This document shows, piece after piece, positions 13,677-22,305 of a stretch of 64,000 nucleotides of DNA. Source of the stretch: an uncultured Collinsella sp. GTDB taxonomy: Bacteria; Actinomycetota; Coriobacteriia; Coriobacteriales; Coriobacteriaceae. The notes beneath the pieces were generated by a model, which was given only the letters and a program-made list of their open reading frames with translations, was not told the DNA's origin and made no database searches. Numbering within the stretch: the stretch's first letter is position 1; each line of letters begins with the position of its first letter. A program made the translations under genes and the position numbers. Location: positions 77,359 through 141,358 of the forward strand of contig CAJJZP010000005.1 of the NCBI GenBank assembly GCA_905197665.1, written 5' to 3'.

Positions 13677-16004
13677 TTAAGCGGAAACTGCAGCGGAAGC
13701 GGTGTTGGTCTCGTCCTCGTCGGTCCAAGCGTGCTTGGGCATGGGACGGAAGATCTGGAAGAGCATCGCAACCAGCAGAACGATGGCTACAACCGTCCAA
13801 ATACCAAACTGGCCAAGGACAAGCAGGTTGTAGAACTGGTTGATGAACAGGCCGATCACCCAGGCAAAGGCGCACTCGTAGCCGATGGCAATCGCGGTCC
13901 ACTTGCCGGAGTCCATCTGGTTGCGGATAGTGCCCATGGCGGCAAAGCACGGGGCGCACAGCAGGTTAAAGGCGCCAAAGGCAACGCAAGCGCCCATAGT
14001 CGGGAACATGCCGGCGAACGCGGTCCACAGGCTCGGGTCGGTCTCGCCAGCATCGGCGACGGAGAGCAGCGAGCCGGCGGTAGCGACGACATTCTCCTTA
14101 GCCACGAGGCCGGAGACAGTCAGCGCGGTGGCCTGCCAGGTGCTAAAGCCGAGCGGGGCGAAGATCCAAGCGACCAGGTTGCCCAGCATGGCGAGCACGG
14201 AGTAGTCCATAAACTCCTCAGGGATGCCGTCCATCGCAGGCAGGAAGCCGAAGGAACCGTTGTAGCTACCAAAGTTGGAGAGGAACCAAACCACGACGGT
14301 GGACGCGAAGATGACCGTGCCGGCCTTCTTGATAAAGGCCCAGCAGCGCTCCCATACATGCAGCGCCCAAGAGCGGATTGCCGGGAAGTGATAGGCGGGA
14401 AGCTCCATAACGAACGGCGTCGGGCGACCGGCGAAGAGCTTGGTCTTCTTGAGCATGAGGCCCGAGGCGATGACGGCAAAGACGCCCAAGAAGTAGAAGA
14501 GCGGGCTGATCCATGCGGCGGTGGTGGAAGAATCGCCGATGATGGAACCCATGAGCAGAGCGATGATCGGCAGCTTGGCGCCACAGGGAATGAACGTGGT
14601 GGTCATGACCGTCATGCGGCGGTCCTTCTCGTTCTCGATGGTCTTGGTGGCCATGACGCCGGGGACGCCGCAGCCCGAGGACACGAGCATGGGGATGAAG
14701 GACTTACCGGACAGGCCAAAGCGGCGGAACACGCGGTCCATGATGAAGGCGACGCGGGCCATGTAGCCGCAGTCCTCCAAGAAAGACAGCATCACGAACA
14801 GCAGGAACATCTGCGGCACAAAGCCGAAGATGGCGCCCAGACCGCCGACGATACCGTCACAGACCAGCGAATCGACCAGGCCACCGTCCTCGGTGCCGCC
14901 CGCCACAAGGGCATCGTGCACCACGGTGGTAATACCCGGAACATAGGGGCCGTACTGTGCCGGGTCGACCGAGTCGGCGGCGTCACCCGCAGCCTCGACA
15001 GCTGCGTCGTAGGCGTCGCGGCCCTGGCCGAGCACATACCAACCGTCGGTGCCAAAGAGCTGGTCGTTGGTGAAGTCGGTCACCGTGCCGCCCAAGGTAG
15101 AGACGGCAATGTAGTACACGCAGAACATGATGACCACAAAGATCGGCAGGCCCAAGATACGGTTGGTAACCACACGGTCGATCTTCTCGGAGGTGCTCAT
15201 CTTGGCCGGAGCCTTGGTGAGGCACTCGTCGATGATGTGGGCGATCACGCCGTAGCGCTCGCCGGTGATGATGGACTCGGCGTCGTCGTCGCAATCCTGC
15301 TCGCACTGGGCGACCAGCTGCTCGACGCGAGCGGCCTTCTCCTTAGTGAGGTTGATGAGCTTGCAGGCGTCCGCGTCGCGCTCGAACAGCTTGACGGCGT
15401 AGTAGCGACGCTTGTTGGCGGGAACGCTCGCCGGCAGATTGTTCTCGATGTGGTCCAGAACGTCCTCGATGGAGGAATCGAACTTGTGCTCCGGCACCTG
15501 GCCCTTGGAAGCAGCGGACTTCTTGACCTGCTCGAACAGCTCCGTGATGCCCTTGTTCTTAAGAGCCGAGATCATCATGACCGGGCAGCCGAGCTTCTTG
15601 GAGAGCTTGTCCGTGTCGATCTTATCGCCGTTCTTCTCGACCAAGTCGGCCATGTTGAGGGCGACGACCACGGGCAGGCCGGTCTCGATAACCTGAAGCG
15701 CCAGGTACAGGTTGCGCTCGAGGTTGGTGGCATCGACCACCTGGACGACGACATCGGGCTCGCCGCTCATGAGGTAGTCGCGCGAGCACTGCTCCTCGGG
15801 GCTGTAGGGGGAAAGCGAGTAGATGCCGGGGAGGTCCGTAATCGTGACGTTCTTGTCGCTTAGGAGCTTGGCTTCCTTTTTCTCAACCGTGACGCCGGGC
15901 CAGTTGCCAACGTAGCCGTTGGCGCCGGTGATCAGGTTGAAAAGCGTGGTCTTGCCGCAGTTGGGGTTACCCGCCAGCGCGACATGGATCTGAGAATCCG
16001 CCAT
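13677..16004 (-). CDS. feoB: Ferrous iron transporter FeoB
   Basis: 775-residue inner-membrane Fe2+ importer. The N-terminal G domain shows G1 GNPNCGKT (residues 13-20), G2/G3 (GVTVEKKEA, DLPGIYSLSPYSPEEQ) and G4 ALNMADLVEKNGDKID; a helical GDI-like linker follows to about 270. Two gate-type membrane halves come next (VTNRILGLPIFVVIMFCVYY; GCGVPGVMATKTIENEKDRR, with the conserved Cys in GCGVP; a later PCGAKLPI motif). It follows two feoA genes in one unit (123 bp from the nearer one). The space between feoA and feoB contains an AAGTTAG/CTAACTT dyad. All length and motif criteria fit. Confidence 0.97.
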   Translation of the reverse strand: MADSQIHVALAGNPNCGKTTLFNLITGANGYVGNWPGVTVEKKEAKLLSDKNVTITDLPGIYSLSPYSPEEQCSRDYLMSGEPDVVVQVVDATNLERNLYLALQVIETGLPVVVALNMADLVEKNGDKIDTDKLSKKLGCPVMMISALKNKGITELFEQVKKSAASKGQVPEHKFDSSIEDVLDHIENNLPASVPANKRRYYAVKLFERDADACKLINLTKEKAARVEQLVAQCEQDCDDDAESIITGERYGVIAHIIDECLTKAPAKMSTSEKIDRVVTNRILGLPIFVVIMFCVYYIAVSTLGGTVTDFTNDQLFGTDGWYVLGQGRDAYDAAVEAAGDAADSVDPAQYGPYVPGITTVVHDALVAGGTEDGGLVDSLVCDGIVGGLGAIFGFVPQMFLLFVMLSFLEDCGYMARVAFIMDRVFRRFGLSGKSFIPMLVSSGCGVPGVMATKTIENEKDRRMTVMTTTFIPCGAKLPIIALLMGSIIGDSSTTAAWISPLFYFLGVFAVIASGLMLKKTKLFAGRPTPFVMELPAYHFPAIRSWALHVWERCWAFIKKAGTVIFASTVVVWFLSNFGSYNGSFGFLPAMDGIPEEFMDYSVLAMLGNLVAWIFAPLGFSTWQATALTVSGLVAKENVVATAGSLLSVADAGETDPSLWTAFAGMFPTMGACVAFGAFNLLCAPCFAAMGTIRNQMDSGKWTAIAIGYECAFAWVIGLFINQFYNLLVLGQFGIWTVVAIVLLVAMLFQIFRPMPKHAWTDEDETNTASAAVSA

Positions 16005-16079
16005 TCAATCCTTCTTCCTTGTGTGCCCGCGCTGCTTTCTCCGCGCAGGCTGGATAATGTGCTTCAAAGATGCTGCATT

Positions 16080-16099
16080 AAGTTAGAAAAACCTAACTT
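16080..16099. promoter_or_regulatory. AAGTTAG/CTAACTT dyad in the feoA-feoB gap
   Basis: AAGTTAG, six bases, CTAACTT, extended at each end by T/A pairs. The half-site GTTAG resembles iron-repressor (DtxR/IdeR) half-sites and recurs in the repeat upstream of the operon at 16674-16727, although the spacing differs from the DtxR consensus. It could also be an RNA hairpin. Confidence 0.35.
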
Positions 16100-16127
16100 T
16101 ATCTGCAGAAATATGTGCCGCCGGCCC

Positions 16128-16349
16128 TTACTGGACCTCGACGACGGCAGCCTCCTCCTTGCGGATGGAGAGCTCGTAGCCACGCACGTTGATCTCGACC
16201 GGATCTCCGAGCGGTGCAACCTTTACGACCTTGAACGAAGTGCCCTTGATGAGCCCCAGGTCCATAAGGTGGCGGCGAAGCGCACCCTCACCGTGAAGCT
16301 TGACGATGGTGGAGCTCTCGCCCACCTTAACGTCACCCAACGTCTTCAT
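16128..16349 (-). CDS. feoA: FeoA, SH3-like accessory protein of ferrous iron transport
   Basis: 73 residues, the size of FeoA. It has the expected pattern KVGESSTIVKL, RRHLMDLGLIKGTSF and DPVEINVRGYELSIRKEEA, a small SH3-like beta-barrel thought to contact FeoB on the cytoplasmic face. It lies between a second feoA copy (38 bp upstream) and feoB (123 bp downstream). AAAGGGGGACAAGTAA precedes the ATG. Confidence 0.95.
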   Translation of the reverse strand: MKTLGDVKVGESSTIVKLHGEGALRRHLMDLGLIKGTSFKVVKVAPLGDPVEINVRGYELSIRKEEAAVVEVQ

Positions 16350-16387
16350 TTACTTGTCCCCCTTTCGGTTTTTTTAAATGCTGCGGA

Positions 16388-16630
16388 CTAACTGACGGTC
16401 ATGATGTGCATGGCAACCTTGGAATCGATACCAAAGCGTGCGCCCAGCACCGTGACGATGATATTGGCGCCACTCGAGCTCACCACGTGGATCTCGCTGC
16501 CCTCGACAAAGCCGAGGTCCTTGAGGTGGTGCTTCATGTCCTCATTGCCCTTTACACGAGACACGCGCACGGTTTCGCCCGCCTTTACCATCGAAAGCGG
16601 CATAGCCGGCATCTGCGGTCCGCAAGACAT
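16388..16630 (-). CDS. Second FeoA-like protein, first gene of the feo operon
   Basis: 80 residues of the FeoA family (MVKAGETVRVSRVKGNEDM, HHLKDLGFVEGSEIHVVS, GARFGIDSKVAMHIMTV), with a short N-terminal extension carrying a Cys (MSCGPQMPAMPL). Two feoA genes before one feoB are common in Gram-positive anaerobes; the two proteins differ strongly, so they are probably not interchangeable. AGGAGC lies 6 nt from the ATG. The upstream region carries a 15-bp-arm inverted repeat. Confidence 0.93.
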   Translation of the reverse strand: MSCGPQMPAMPLSMVKAGETVRVSRVKGNEDMKHHLKDLGFVEGSEIHVVSSSGANIIVTVLGARFGIDSKVAMHIMTVS

Positions 16631-16673
16631 GAGTGAGCTCCTAACATCGGTTCGTCCTCAACATCGACATGGC

Positions 16674-16727
16674 AAAAGTTAGCCACGTCTATGTTCGCTT
16701 TAGTAAACTAGCACGTGGTTAACTTTT
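16674..16727. promoter_or_regulatory. Inverted repeat in the feo operon promoter region
   Basis: AAAAGTTAGCCACGT (16674-16688) and ACGTGGTTAACTTTT (16713-16727) are complements except for one base, across a 24-bp spacer holding TAGTAAACTA. The arms lie 44-97 nt ahead of the first feoA. Likely an iron-responsive control site; the regulator is not identifiable. Confidence 0.5.
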
Positions 16728-16774
16728 TTGGAAGGGTCCCCATTCAGTTTTCGAAAAAGTTTCCTATACGAAAC

Positions 16775-16812
16775 AAAAGAGGCACCGCAAAGACCATCTC
16801 TTTGCGGTGCCT
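16775..16812 (-). terminator. Terminator of the HPr gene
   Basis: AGGCACCGCAAAGA paired with TCTTTGCGGTGCCT, followed on the minus strand by CTTTTG; 55 nt past the HPr stop. Confidence 0.85.
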
Positions 16813-16866
16813 TGTCATACCAATTTATGCAACAAAGGGGCCTGTCCCCTTGTCACATTGTTGAGG

Positions 16867-17115
16867 TTAGAGCGAGAGGTTTCTGATCGATGTGACGCAG
16901 GAGGCCTCATCCACGCCCGAAACGCGGAACACGATGTCTTCGCCACATTCGCCGTAGAGAGCCATGAGCCCCATCACATCGCGGCCGTCGGTATGGCGAT
17001 CGCCGATGCTGACCGATACGTCGCTACGATGCTTGGCAATAATGTCATAGAGCAGCGCAACCGGGCGGGCATGCAATCCCAACGGATCTTTAATCGTCTT
17101 TGTAAACTCGACCAT
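16867..17115 (-). CDS. HPr-family phosphocarrier protein
   Basis: 82 residues, typical of HPr, which passes phosphate from EI to PTS permeases. The active His15 lies in GLHARP (13-18). At the regulatory position, where Firmicute HPr has Ser46 for HPr kinase, this protein has Asp46 (GRDVMGLM, 44-51), so it cannot be regulated by Ser phosphorylation and carries a permanent negative charge. The N- and C-terminal parts (VEFTKTIKDPLGLHARPVA; CVTSIRNLSL) fit the fold. GGAGGGG precedes the ATG at 17115. It lies downstream of aspS, past that gene's terminator, and has its own terminator. No ptsI or EII gene is in the window. Confidence 0.88.
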   Translation of the reverse strand: MVEFTKTIKDPLGLHARPVALLYDIIAKHRSDVSVSIGDRHTDGRDVMGLMALYGECGEDIVFRVSGVDEASCVTSIRNLSL

Positions 17116-17199
17116 GTCCCCTCCCGCGACATCGCACATTCGGCCGGCAAACCCAGCCACGTGGTAGTTATTGTACGTTACCGGCGCACCCCCGTCCCA

Positions 17200-17235
17200 C
17201 AAAAAACGAGGGAAGGCACACGTCCTTCCCTCGTT
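17200..17235 (-). terminator. Terminator of aspS
   Basis: Perfect 12-bp stem AACGAGGGAAGG/CCTTCCCTCGTT with a 7-nt loop; the minus-strand tail is TTTTTT, 24 nt past the aspS stop. Confidence 0.92.
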
Positions 17236-17258
17236 ACAGGCAATAGGTAGCCGCTTGC

Positions 17259-19046
17259 CTACATCAAGCGCAGGCTGACGTCCTTGAGCTGGGCGCCGGA
17301 AACGGCACTCGGGGCGCCCGACATGAGGTCGGAGCCGCTGGCCGTCTTGGGGAACGCCATGACGTCGCGGATGGAGTCGGAGCCGGTGAGCAGCATGCAC
17401 ACGCGGTCCAGGCCCAGGGCGAAGCCGCCCATCGGGGGTGCACCAAACTTGAGAGCCTCCATGAGGAAGCCGAACTGCGACTCGGCGCGCTCCTCGGTAA
17501 AGCCCAGGAGCTTGAGCATGGACATCTGCATTTCGGCGTTGTGGATACGCATACCGCCGCCGCCGGCCTCAAAGCCGTCCATGACAAAGTCGTAGGTGCA
17601 GGAACCGGCTGCCAGCGGGTCGGCCTCGATCTTGGCGATGTCGGTCTCGGTCGGCAGGGTAAAGGGCTGGTGCTCGGCAGCATAGGCCTTGCGATCCTCG
17701 TCCCAGTGGAACAGCGGGAAGTTGACGACCCACAGGAAGTCGTGGCCCTCGCGCTTGACCTCGAGCGCATTGGCCATGTGGGAACGCATGCCGCCCAGGA
17801 TCTCGTCGGAGAGCAGGCGCGGGCCGGCGGCGAACATCACAAGGTCGCCGGGCTCGACGTCCATGCGCTCGCGCAGGGCAGCCATCTCCTCGTCCGAGAA
17901 GAACTTGACGATGGGGCTGTTGATGGAGCCGTCCTCGCGGAAGGCGATCCAGGCAAGGCCCTTGGCGCCAAACGTGGAGGCCACGCCGGCGAGCTTGTCG
18001 ATCTTGGCGCGAGCCCAGGCACCGGCACCCTTGGCGTTGATGGCCTTGACGACAGAGCCCTCCTCGTTTGCAGCAGTCGCAAAGACCTTGAACTTGGAGT
18101 TGGCAAAGATGTCGGTCAGGTCAACCAGGTGCATGCCGTAGCGAGTATCGGGCTTGTCGGAGCCATAGGTGTCCATGGCCTCCCAATAGTCCATGCGGCG
18201 CAGCGGCGTGGGCATCTCGACACCCATGCGGCCGAAGGCGTCGGCCAGGACCTCTTCGAGCGCGCTCATGACGTCGTTCTGGTCCACGAAGGACATCTCG
18301 ATATCGACCTGGGTGAACTCGGGCTGACGGTCGGCGCGCAGGTCCTCGTCGCGGAAGCACTTGGCGACCTGGTAGTAGCGCTCGACGCCACCGACCATGA
18401 GCAGCTGCTTCAGGAGCTGCGGGGACTGCGGCAGGGCGTAGAAGTTGCCCGGCTGAATACGGCTGGGAACGATGAAGTCGCGGGCGCCCTCGGGCGTGGA
18501 CTTGAACAGGGAGGGCGTCTCGACCTCCATGAACTCACGGTTGTGCAGCGCCTCGCGAATGGCAAAGGTAAAGTCGGAGCGCAGCTTGAGGTTGGCCATC
18601 ATCTCGGGACGACGAAGGTCCAGATAGCGATAGCGCAGACGGGTGTCCTCGCTGGTCTCGATGCCGTCCTCGATCTGGAACGGCGGGGTGACGGACGTGT
18701 TGAGCACCTCGGCGTGGTCGGTCAGGACCTCGATCTCGCCGGTCGCGAGCTTGGTGTTGGTGGTCTCCTCGCCACGGGCGCGCACGACGCCATGGATCTT
18801 GATGGGCCACTCGGGACGCATAGTCTCGGCGATCTTAAAGGCGTCGCCGTCGGAGTGCTCGGGGTCGAAGGTGAGCTGCGTAATGCCCTCGCGGTCGCGA
18901 AGGTCGCAGAAGATAAGGCCGCCGTGGTCGCGGCGACGGCTCACCCAACCGGTGAGGGTGACTTCTTCGCCCACGTTCTCGCGGCGAAGCTCGCCGCAGG
19001 TACGGGTGTGCATGGAATGCTCGTCGATGGGACGGGTCTGGCTCAT
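17259..19046 (-). CDS. aspS: Aspartyl-tRNA synthetase
   Basis: 595-residue bacterial-type class II synthetase charging tRNA-Asp. It has an N-terminal OB-fold anticodon domain (VTLTGWVSRRRDHGGLIFCD), then the catalytic core with motif 2 (CFRDEDLRADRQPEFTQVDI), the bacterial GAD insertion in the middle, and motif 3 (GGFALGLDRVCMLL). The length near 590 fits bacterial AspRS with the insertion. AAGGAGGATC precedes the ATG at 19046. It is transcribed away from serB, sharing a 256-bp divergent region. Confidence 0.97.
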   Translation of the reverse strand: MSQTRPIDEHSMHTRTCGELRRENVGEEVTLTGWVSRRRDHGGLIFCDLRDREGITQLTFDPEHSDGDAFKIAETMRPEWPIKIHGVVRARGEETTNTKLATGEIEVLTDHAEVLNTSVTPPFQIEDGIETSEDTRLRYRYLDLRRPEMMANLKLRSDFTFAIREALHNREFMEVETPSLFKSTPEGARDFIVPSRIQPGNFYALPQSPQLLKQLLMVGGVERYYQVAKCFRDEDLRADRQPEFTQVDIEMSFVDQNDVMSALEEVLADAFGRMGVEMPTPLRRMDYWEAMDTYGSDKPDTRYGMHLVDLTDIFANSKFKVFATAANEEGSVVKAINAKGAGAWARAKIDKLAGVASTFGAKGLAWIAFREDGSINSPIVKFFSDEEMAALRERMDVEPGDLVMFAAGPRLLSDEILGGMRSHMANALEVKREGHDFLWVVNFPLFHWDEDRKAYAAEHQPFTLPTETDIAKIEADPLAAGSCTYDFVMDGFEAGGGGMRIHNAEMQMSMLKLLGFTEERAESQFGFLMEALKFGAPPMGGFALGLDRVCMLLTGSDSIRDVMAFPKTASGSDLMSGAPSAVSGAQLKDVSLRLM

Positions 19047-19302
19047 ACCAGTGATCCTCCTTTATGGATCTGTGCCGCCCCGTGTCGTTCCGGGCGGCGT
19101 CGTACAGATTTGCCCGGCCTGCGTAAACCGCGCAGCCAGACATGGCGTTCTATCTTATCGCACCTGTGTCGATGTGCCGCGGAAAAGTAGCTCCTGCCCA
19201 AAGACTTGACGGAGACGAAACAATTGACGCGCCGCGGCACCCGCCCGCGCTCGTCACGTGCGACAATGTGCCCCAATACAACTGCACTCGGAAAGGCCCG
19301 TC

Positions 19303-19938
19303 ATGACCGCACGCCTCATCGTTATGGATATCGACTCCACGCTCATCAACCAGGAGGTCATCGACCTGTTGGGCGAGGAGGCCGGCGTAGGCGAGCAAGT
19401 GGCACAGATCACTGAGCGCGCCATGCGCGGCGAGCTTGACTTTAAGCAGGCGCTCGAGGAGCGCGTGGGGCTGCTTGCCGGCTTGGACGAGAGCGTGTTC
19501 GAGCGCACCTTTGAGCGCGTGACGTTTACCCCCGGCGCGCTGGAGCTTGTGCGCTCGGCGCACAGCAAGGGCTGGAAGGTCGGCGTGGTAAGCGGCGGCT
19601 TTCACGAGGTCGCCGATAAGATCGTGGCCGCCGCGGGCATCGATTTTTGCCTGGCTAACCGCCTGGAGGTCGTGGACGGCAAGCTCACGGGTAAGCTGGC
19701 GGCAGACATCGTGACCAAGGAGTCCAAGCTTATCCAGCTGTTGGACTGGACAGTTGAGTGCGGCGTCGACATAGCCCATACGGTCGCGATCGGCGACGGC
19801 GCCAACGACATCCCCATGATCCAGGCCGCAGGCACGGGCATCGCATTTTGCGCCAAGCCCAAGACGCGCGAGGCGGCCCCGTTTGCCATCGACGAGCGCA
19901 ACCTGATGCTCCCTATGGACATCATCCTGCGCGATTAG
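19303..19938 (+). CDS. serB: HAD-family phosphoserine phosphatase (SerB-like)
   Basis: 211 residues of the SerB type, dephosphorylating phosphoserine in the last step of serine synthesis. HAD motif I is DIDSTL (nucleophile Asp and DxDST signature), motif II is VVSGG, the conserved Lys lies in TKESKL, and motif III is IGDGANDIPMI. The cap region sits between motifs I and II, and no N-terminal ACT domain is present. ATG 19303 is chosen for GGAAAGG eight bases upstream; an upstream in-frame ATG at 19258 has none. It ends 36 nt before a long inverted repeat preceding larB. Confidence 0.9.
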   Translation: MTARLIVMDIDSTLINQEVIDLLGEEAGVGEQVAQITERAMRGELDFKQALEERVGLLAGLDESVFERTFERVTFTPGALELVRSAHSKGWKVGVVSGGFHEVADKIVAAAGIDFCLANRLEVVDGKLTGKLAADIVTKESKLIQLLDWTVECGVDIAHTVAIGDGANDIPMIQAAGTGIAFCAKPKTREAAPFAIDERNLMLPMDIILRD

Positions 19939-19974
19939 CCGATCCGTCTAACAATTGAATCAGTCTGTCCTATA

Positions 19975-20008
19975 GTTTCCGAACAATTTTGTCTTAGTGT
20001 TCGGAAAC
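19975..20008. promoter_or_regulatory. Long inverted repeat upstream of larB (candidate operator)
   Basis: GTTTCCGAACA and TGTTCGGAAAC are perfect 11-bp complements across a 12-bp spacer, 45-78 nt before the larB ATG. Downstream lies TAGACT (possible -10), which would place the right arm near -35. There is no T-tract, so a serB terminator is less likely. No matching sequence was found before larA. Confidence 0.55.
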
Positions 20009-20052
20009 ATACCCTTTGAGTGCTAGACTTTGCGCCGTCGAAGGGAACATAT

Positions 20053-20835
20053 ATGGATAAGCGAGATCTTGAGCAATTGCTGAGCGATGTTGCCGGCGGA
20101 GCAGTCACCCCTGCCGACGCCCTCACGCGCATCCAGACGGCTCCGACCGCCGATTTGGGCTTTGCGCAGCTCGATCTTTCGCGCGGGGTGCGCCAGGGAG
20201 CCGGCGAGGTTGTCTACGGGGCCGGTAAAACCGCCGATCAGATTGCCGCCATTATCGAAGCACTGCGCGATGCCGGCCAGGAGCGCATCCTGGTCACGCG
20301 CCTGGATGCCGAAAAAGCCGCGCGCACCGCTGAGCTTCTTGGCAACGGCATCGACCTGGGATATGTCCCGGACGCACAGCTCGCCCTCGTGGGCGGCAAG
20401 CCCTCCCCTACCGGCAACGGACGCATCGTCGTCGCCTGCGCCGGCACGAGCGACCTGCCCGTCGCCGAAGAAGCCGCGTTGACGGCCGAGTTCTACGGCA
20501 ACGAGGTCGATCGCCTCTACGACGTGGGTGTCGCCGGCCTGCACCGCCTGCTCGCTCATGCTGAGGAACTTGCCCAGGCGCAGGTGGTCATCGCCATCGC
20601 CGGCATGGAAGGCGCCCTGGCGAGCGTCATCGGAGGCCTTGTGAGCTGTCCGGTCATCGCCGTCCCCACCAGCGTGGGCTATGGCGCGAACTTTGGCGGC
20701 GTTGCCGCGCTGCTCGCCATGCTCAACTCCTGCGCCAGCGGCGTTTCGGTCGTCAATATCGATAACGGCTTTGGTGCCGCCTACCAGGCAAGTCTTATCA
20801 ATCATCTGAGCGCCGGCACGTCCTGCGCCCGCTAA
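20053..20835 (+). CDS. larB: LarB, nickel-pincer cofactor synthesis (P2CMN synthase)
   Basis: 260 residues. LarB carboxylates and hydrolyses nicotinic acid adenine dinucleotide to give pyridinium-3,5-biscarboxylate mononucleotide, the first step of the lactate-racemase cofactor. The C-terminal half is a PurE-like domain (GRIVVACAGTSDLPVAEEAA, YDVGVAGLHRLL, VIAIAGMEGALASVIGGL, PVIAVPTSVGYGA); the N-terminal part carries the LarB-specific segment (LDLSRGVRQGAGEVVYGAGK). ATG 20053 follows AAGGGAAC. It heads a plus-strand unit larB-larC-tetR with 10- and 2-bp gaps. Confidence 0.94.
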   Translation: MDKRDLEQLLSDVAGGAVTPADALTRIQTAPTADLGFAQLDLSRGVRQGAGEVVYGAGKTADQIAAIIEALRDAGQERILVTRLDAEKAARTAELLGNGIDLGYVPDAQLALVGGKPSPTGNGRIVVACAGTSDLPVAEEAALTAEFYGNEVDRLYDVGVAGLHRLLAHAEELAQAQVVIAIAGMEGALASVIGGLVSCPVIAVPTSVGYGANFGGVAALLAMLNSCASGVSVVNIDNGFGAAYQASLINHLSAGTSCAR

Positions 20836-20845
20836 GGAGCATTTC

Positions 20846-21763
20846 ATGTCCAACCATCACCACACGCTTATCATCGACGGCACCTCGGGCATCAGCGGCG
20901 ATATGACCGTCGCGGCCCTGCTCGACCTGGGCGCCAGCGAGAAGCATCTGCGCGAGCAGCTCGCCACGCTGCCGGTCGACGGCTTTGAGATTGCCGTTAC
21001 ACGCGCAAACAAGCATGGCATCGACGCCTGCGACTTTGACGTTCAGCTGGCAGAGGAGCTCGAGAACCACGACCACGACATGGCCTGGCTCTACGGCAAC
21101 GAAGCGCCTGCCGAGCACACGCACGAGCATGAGCACCACCATCATGATCATGGCGAGCACGAACACGAGCACTGCCACGAGCATGACCATGAGGCCCACG
21201 GTCATGGCCACGAGGGTCACCATCACGCCCACCACCATCACCACCGTTCTTTGGCGGATGTCACCGCCATCATCGATGACTCGCAGCTAAGCGATGGCGC
21301 CAAGCGTCGCGCGCTCGCCATCTTTACCGCGCTCGCCGCCGCCGAGGCCAAGGCCCACGGCAAAACGACCGAGACCGTCATGTTCCACGAGGTGGGCGCC
21401 ATCGACTCCATCGTCGACGTCTGCTCTGTCGCCATCTGCCTCGATGACCTAGGTATTGAGGACATCGTGGTCGAGTCGCTCTCCGAGGGTCACGGCACCA
21501 TCCGCTGTGCCCACGGCCTTATGCCCATTCCTGTCCCCGCTGTCGTCAACCTGTGCCAAGCGGGCAATATCGCCCTCACGCCCGCGCCGGTCGCCGGTGA
21601 GCTCGTGACGCCCACGGGCGCCGCCATCGTCGCCGCACTGCGCACGTCCGAGCACCTGCCGGCCCGCTACCGCATCGAGGCCGTCGGCTACGGCGCCGGT
21701 AAGCGCCCCTACGAGGGTTGCTCCGGTACGCTCCGCTGCCTGCTCGTTCACACGGACGCATAG
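20846..21763 (+). CDS. larC: LarC N-terminal part (LarC1), nickel insertion for lactate racemase
   Basis: 305 residues. LarC inserts nickel into the pincer cofactor. Start (TLIIDGTSGISGDMTVAALL) and end (VGYGAGKRPYEGCSGTLRCL) match the LarC1 portion; between them lies a His/Glu/Asp-rich metal-holding stretch, about 91-132. Full LarC proteins are about 400 residues, and in Lactiplantibacillus a programmed frameshift joins LarC1 to LarC2. Here the frame stops right after the LarC1 end and a tetR gene begins two bases later, so no LarC2 (no NIDDMT-type segment) is present in this window. It could act with a LarC2 encoded elsewhere, or the pathway may be incomplete. Confidence 0.9.
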   Translation: MSNHHHTLIIDGTSGISGDMTVAALLDLGASEKHLREQLATLPVDGFEIAVTRANKHGIDACDFDVQLAEELENHDHDMAWLYGNEAPAEHTHEHEHHHHDHGEHEHEHCHEHDHEAHGHGHEGHHHAHHHHHRSLADVTAIIDDSQLSDGAKRRALAIFTALAAAEAKAHGKTTETVMFHEVGAIDSIVDVCSVAICLDDLGIEDIVVESLSEGHGTIRCAHGLMPIPVPAVVNLCQAGNIALTPAPVAGELVTPTGAAIVAALRTSEHLPARYRIEAVGYGAGKRPYEGCSGTLRCLLVHTDA

Positions 21764-21765
21764 CC

Positions 21766-22305
21766 ATGGATGCCCGCAAGGCAAAAAGCCGCGCCGCCAT
21801 CGTCGCGGCGTTCTCCGAACTGCTGCGCGAAGAGGACTACGGCAAAATCACCGTCGGCGACATCATCGCTCGCGCCCATGTGGGTCGGGCCACGTTCTAT
21901 GGCCTCTTCAAGAGCAAAGATGACCTACTGTCCGAACTCGTGAGCGACATCTGCACCCACGCCCTCGACGACGATGGCACACCGCTCGATGACCCGCTCG
22001 TACAAGTCGAGCATATCCTCAACAACCTCTGGGAGCGCCGCCAGGGCGTACGAGCCCTCGTAGCCGGCGCCGGCTCACGTGTCTTCGCCGACTGCTTACG
22101 CAAGACCATCATGTCACGAGCAGCCGAAACCGTCCCTACCGACCCAAACGGCCCCGCCGCCACTATGGACCGAAGCTTCCTACTACACCACATAGCCTCA
22201 AGCTTCGTAGGAATGGTCCAATGGTGGGCCTGGCACAACTTCGAGGCAGATAAGACCGACGTAGCCAAAGACTACCTATCAGCCATTAAGCCCCTCTTCA
22301 ACTAA
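21766..22305 (+). CDS. TetR-family regulator in the lar operon
   Basis: 179 residues. The N-terminal TetR helix-turn-helix is recognisable (AAIVAAFSELLREEDYGKIT, VGDIIARAHVGRATFYGLF, SKDDLLSELV). The C-terminal ligand domain is of the Gram-positive dihydroxyacetone-kinase-regulator-like type (FLLHHIASSFVGMVQWWAWH). The ATG is two bases after the larC stop, so translation is coupled. The position suggests control of the lar genes or a linked metabolic function; known Lar systems use a Crp-type LarR instead, so that link is inference only. Confidence 0.88.
   Translation: MDARKAKSRAAIVAAFSELLREEDYGKITVGDIIARAHVGRATFYGLFKSKDDLLSELVSDICTHALDDDGTPLDDPLVQVEHILNNLWERRQGVRALVAGAGSRVFADCLRKTIMSRAAETVPTDPNGPAATMDRSFLLHHIASSFVGMVQWWAWHNFEADKTDVAKDYLSAIKPLFN

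Noticed and set aside
13626..15863. Long open frame on the plus strand opposite feoB
   Set aside because: It mirrors the codon structure of feoB in a GC-rich genome, has no ribosome site and gives a low-complexity Gly/Asp/His-rich product.
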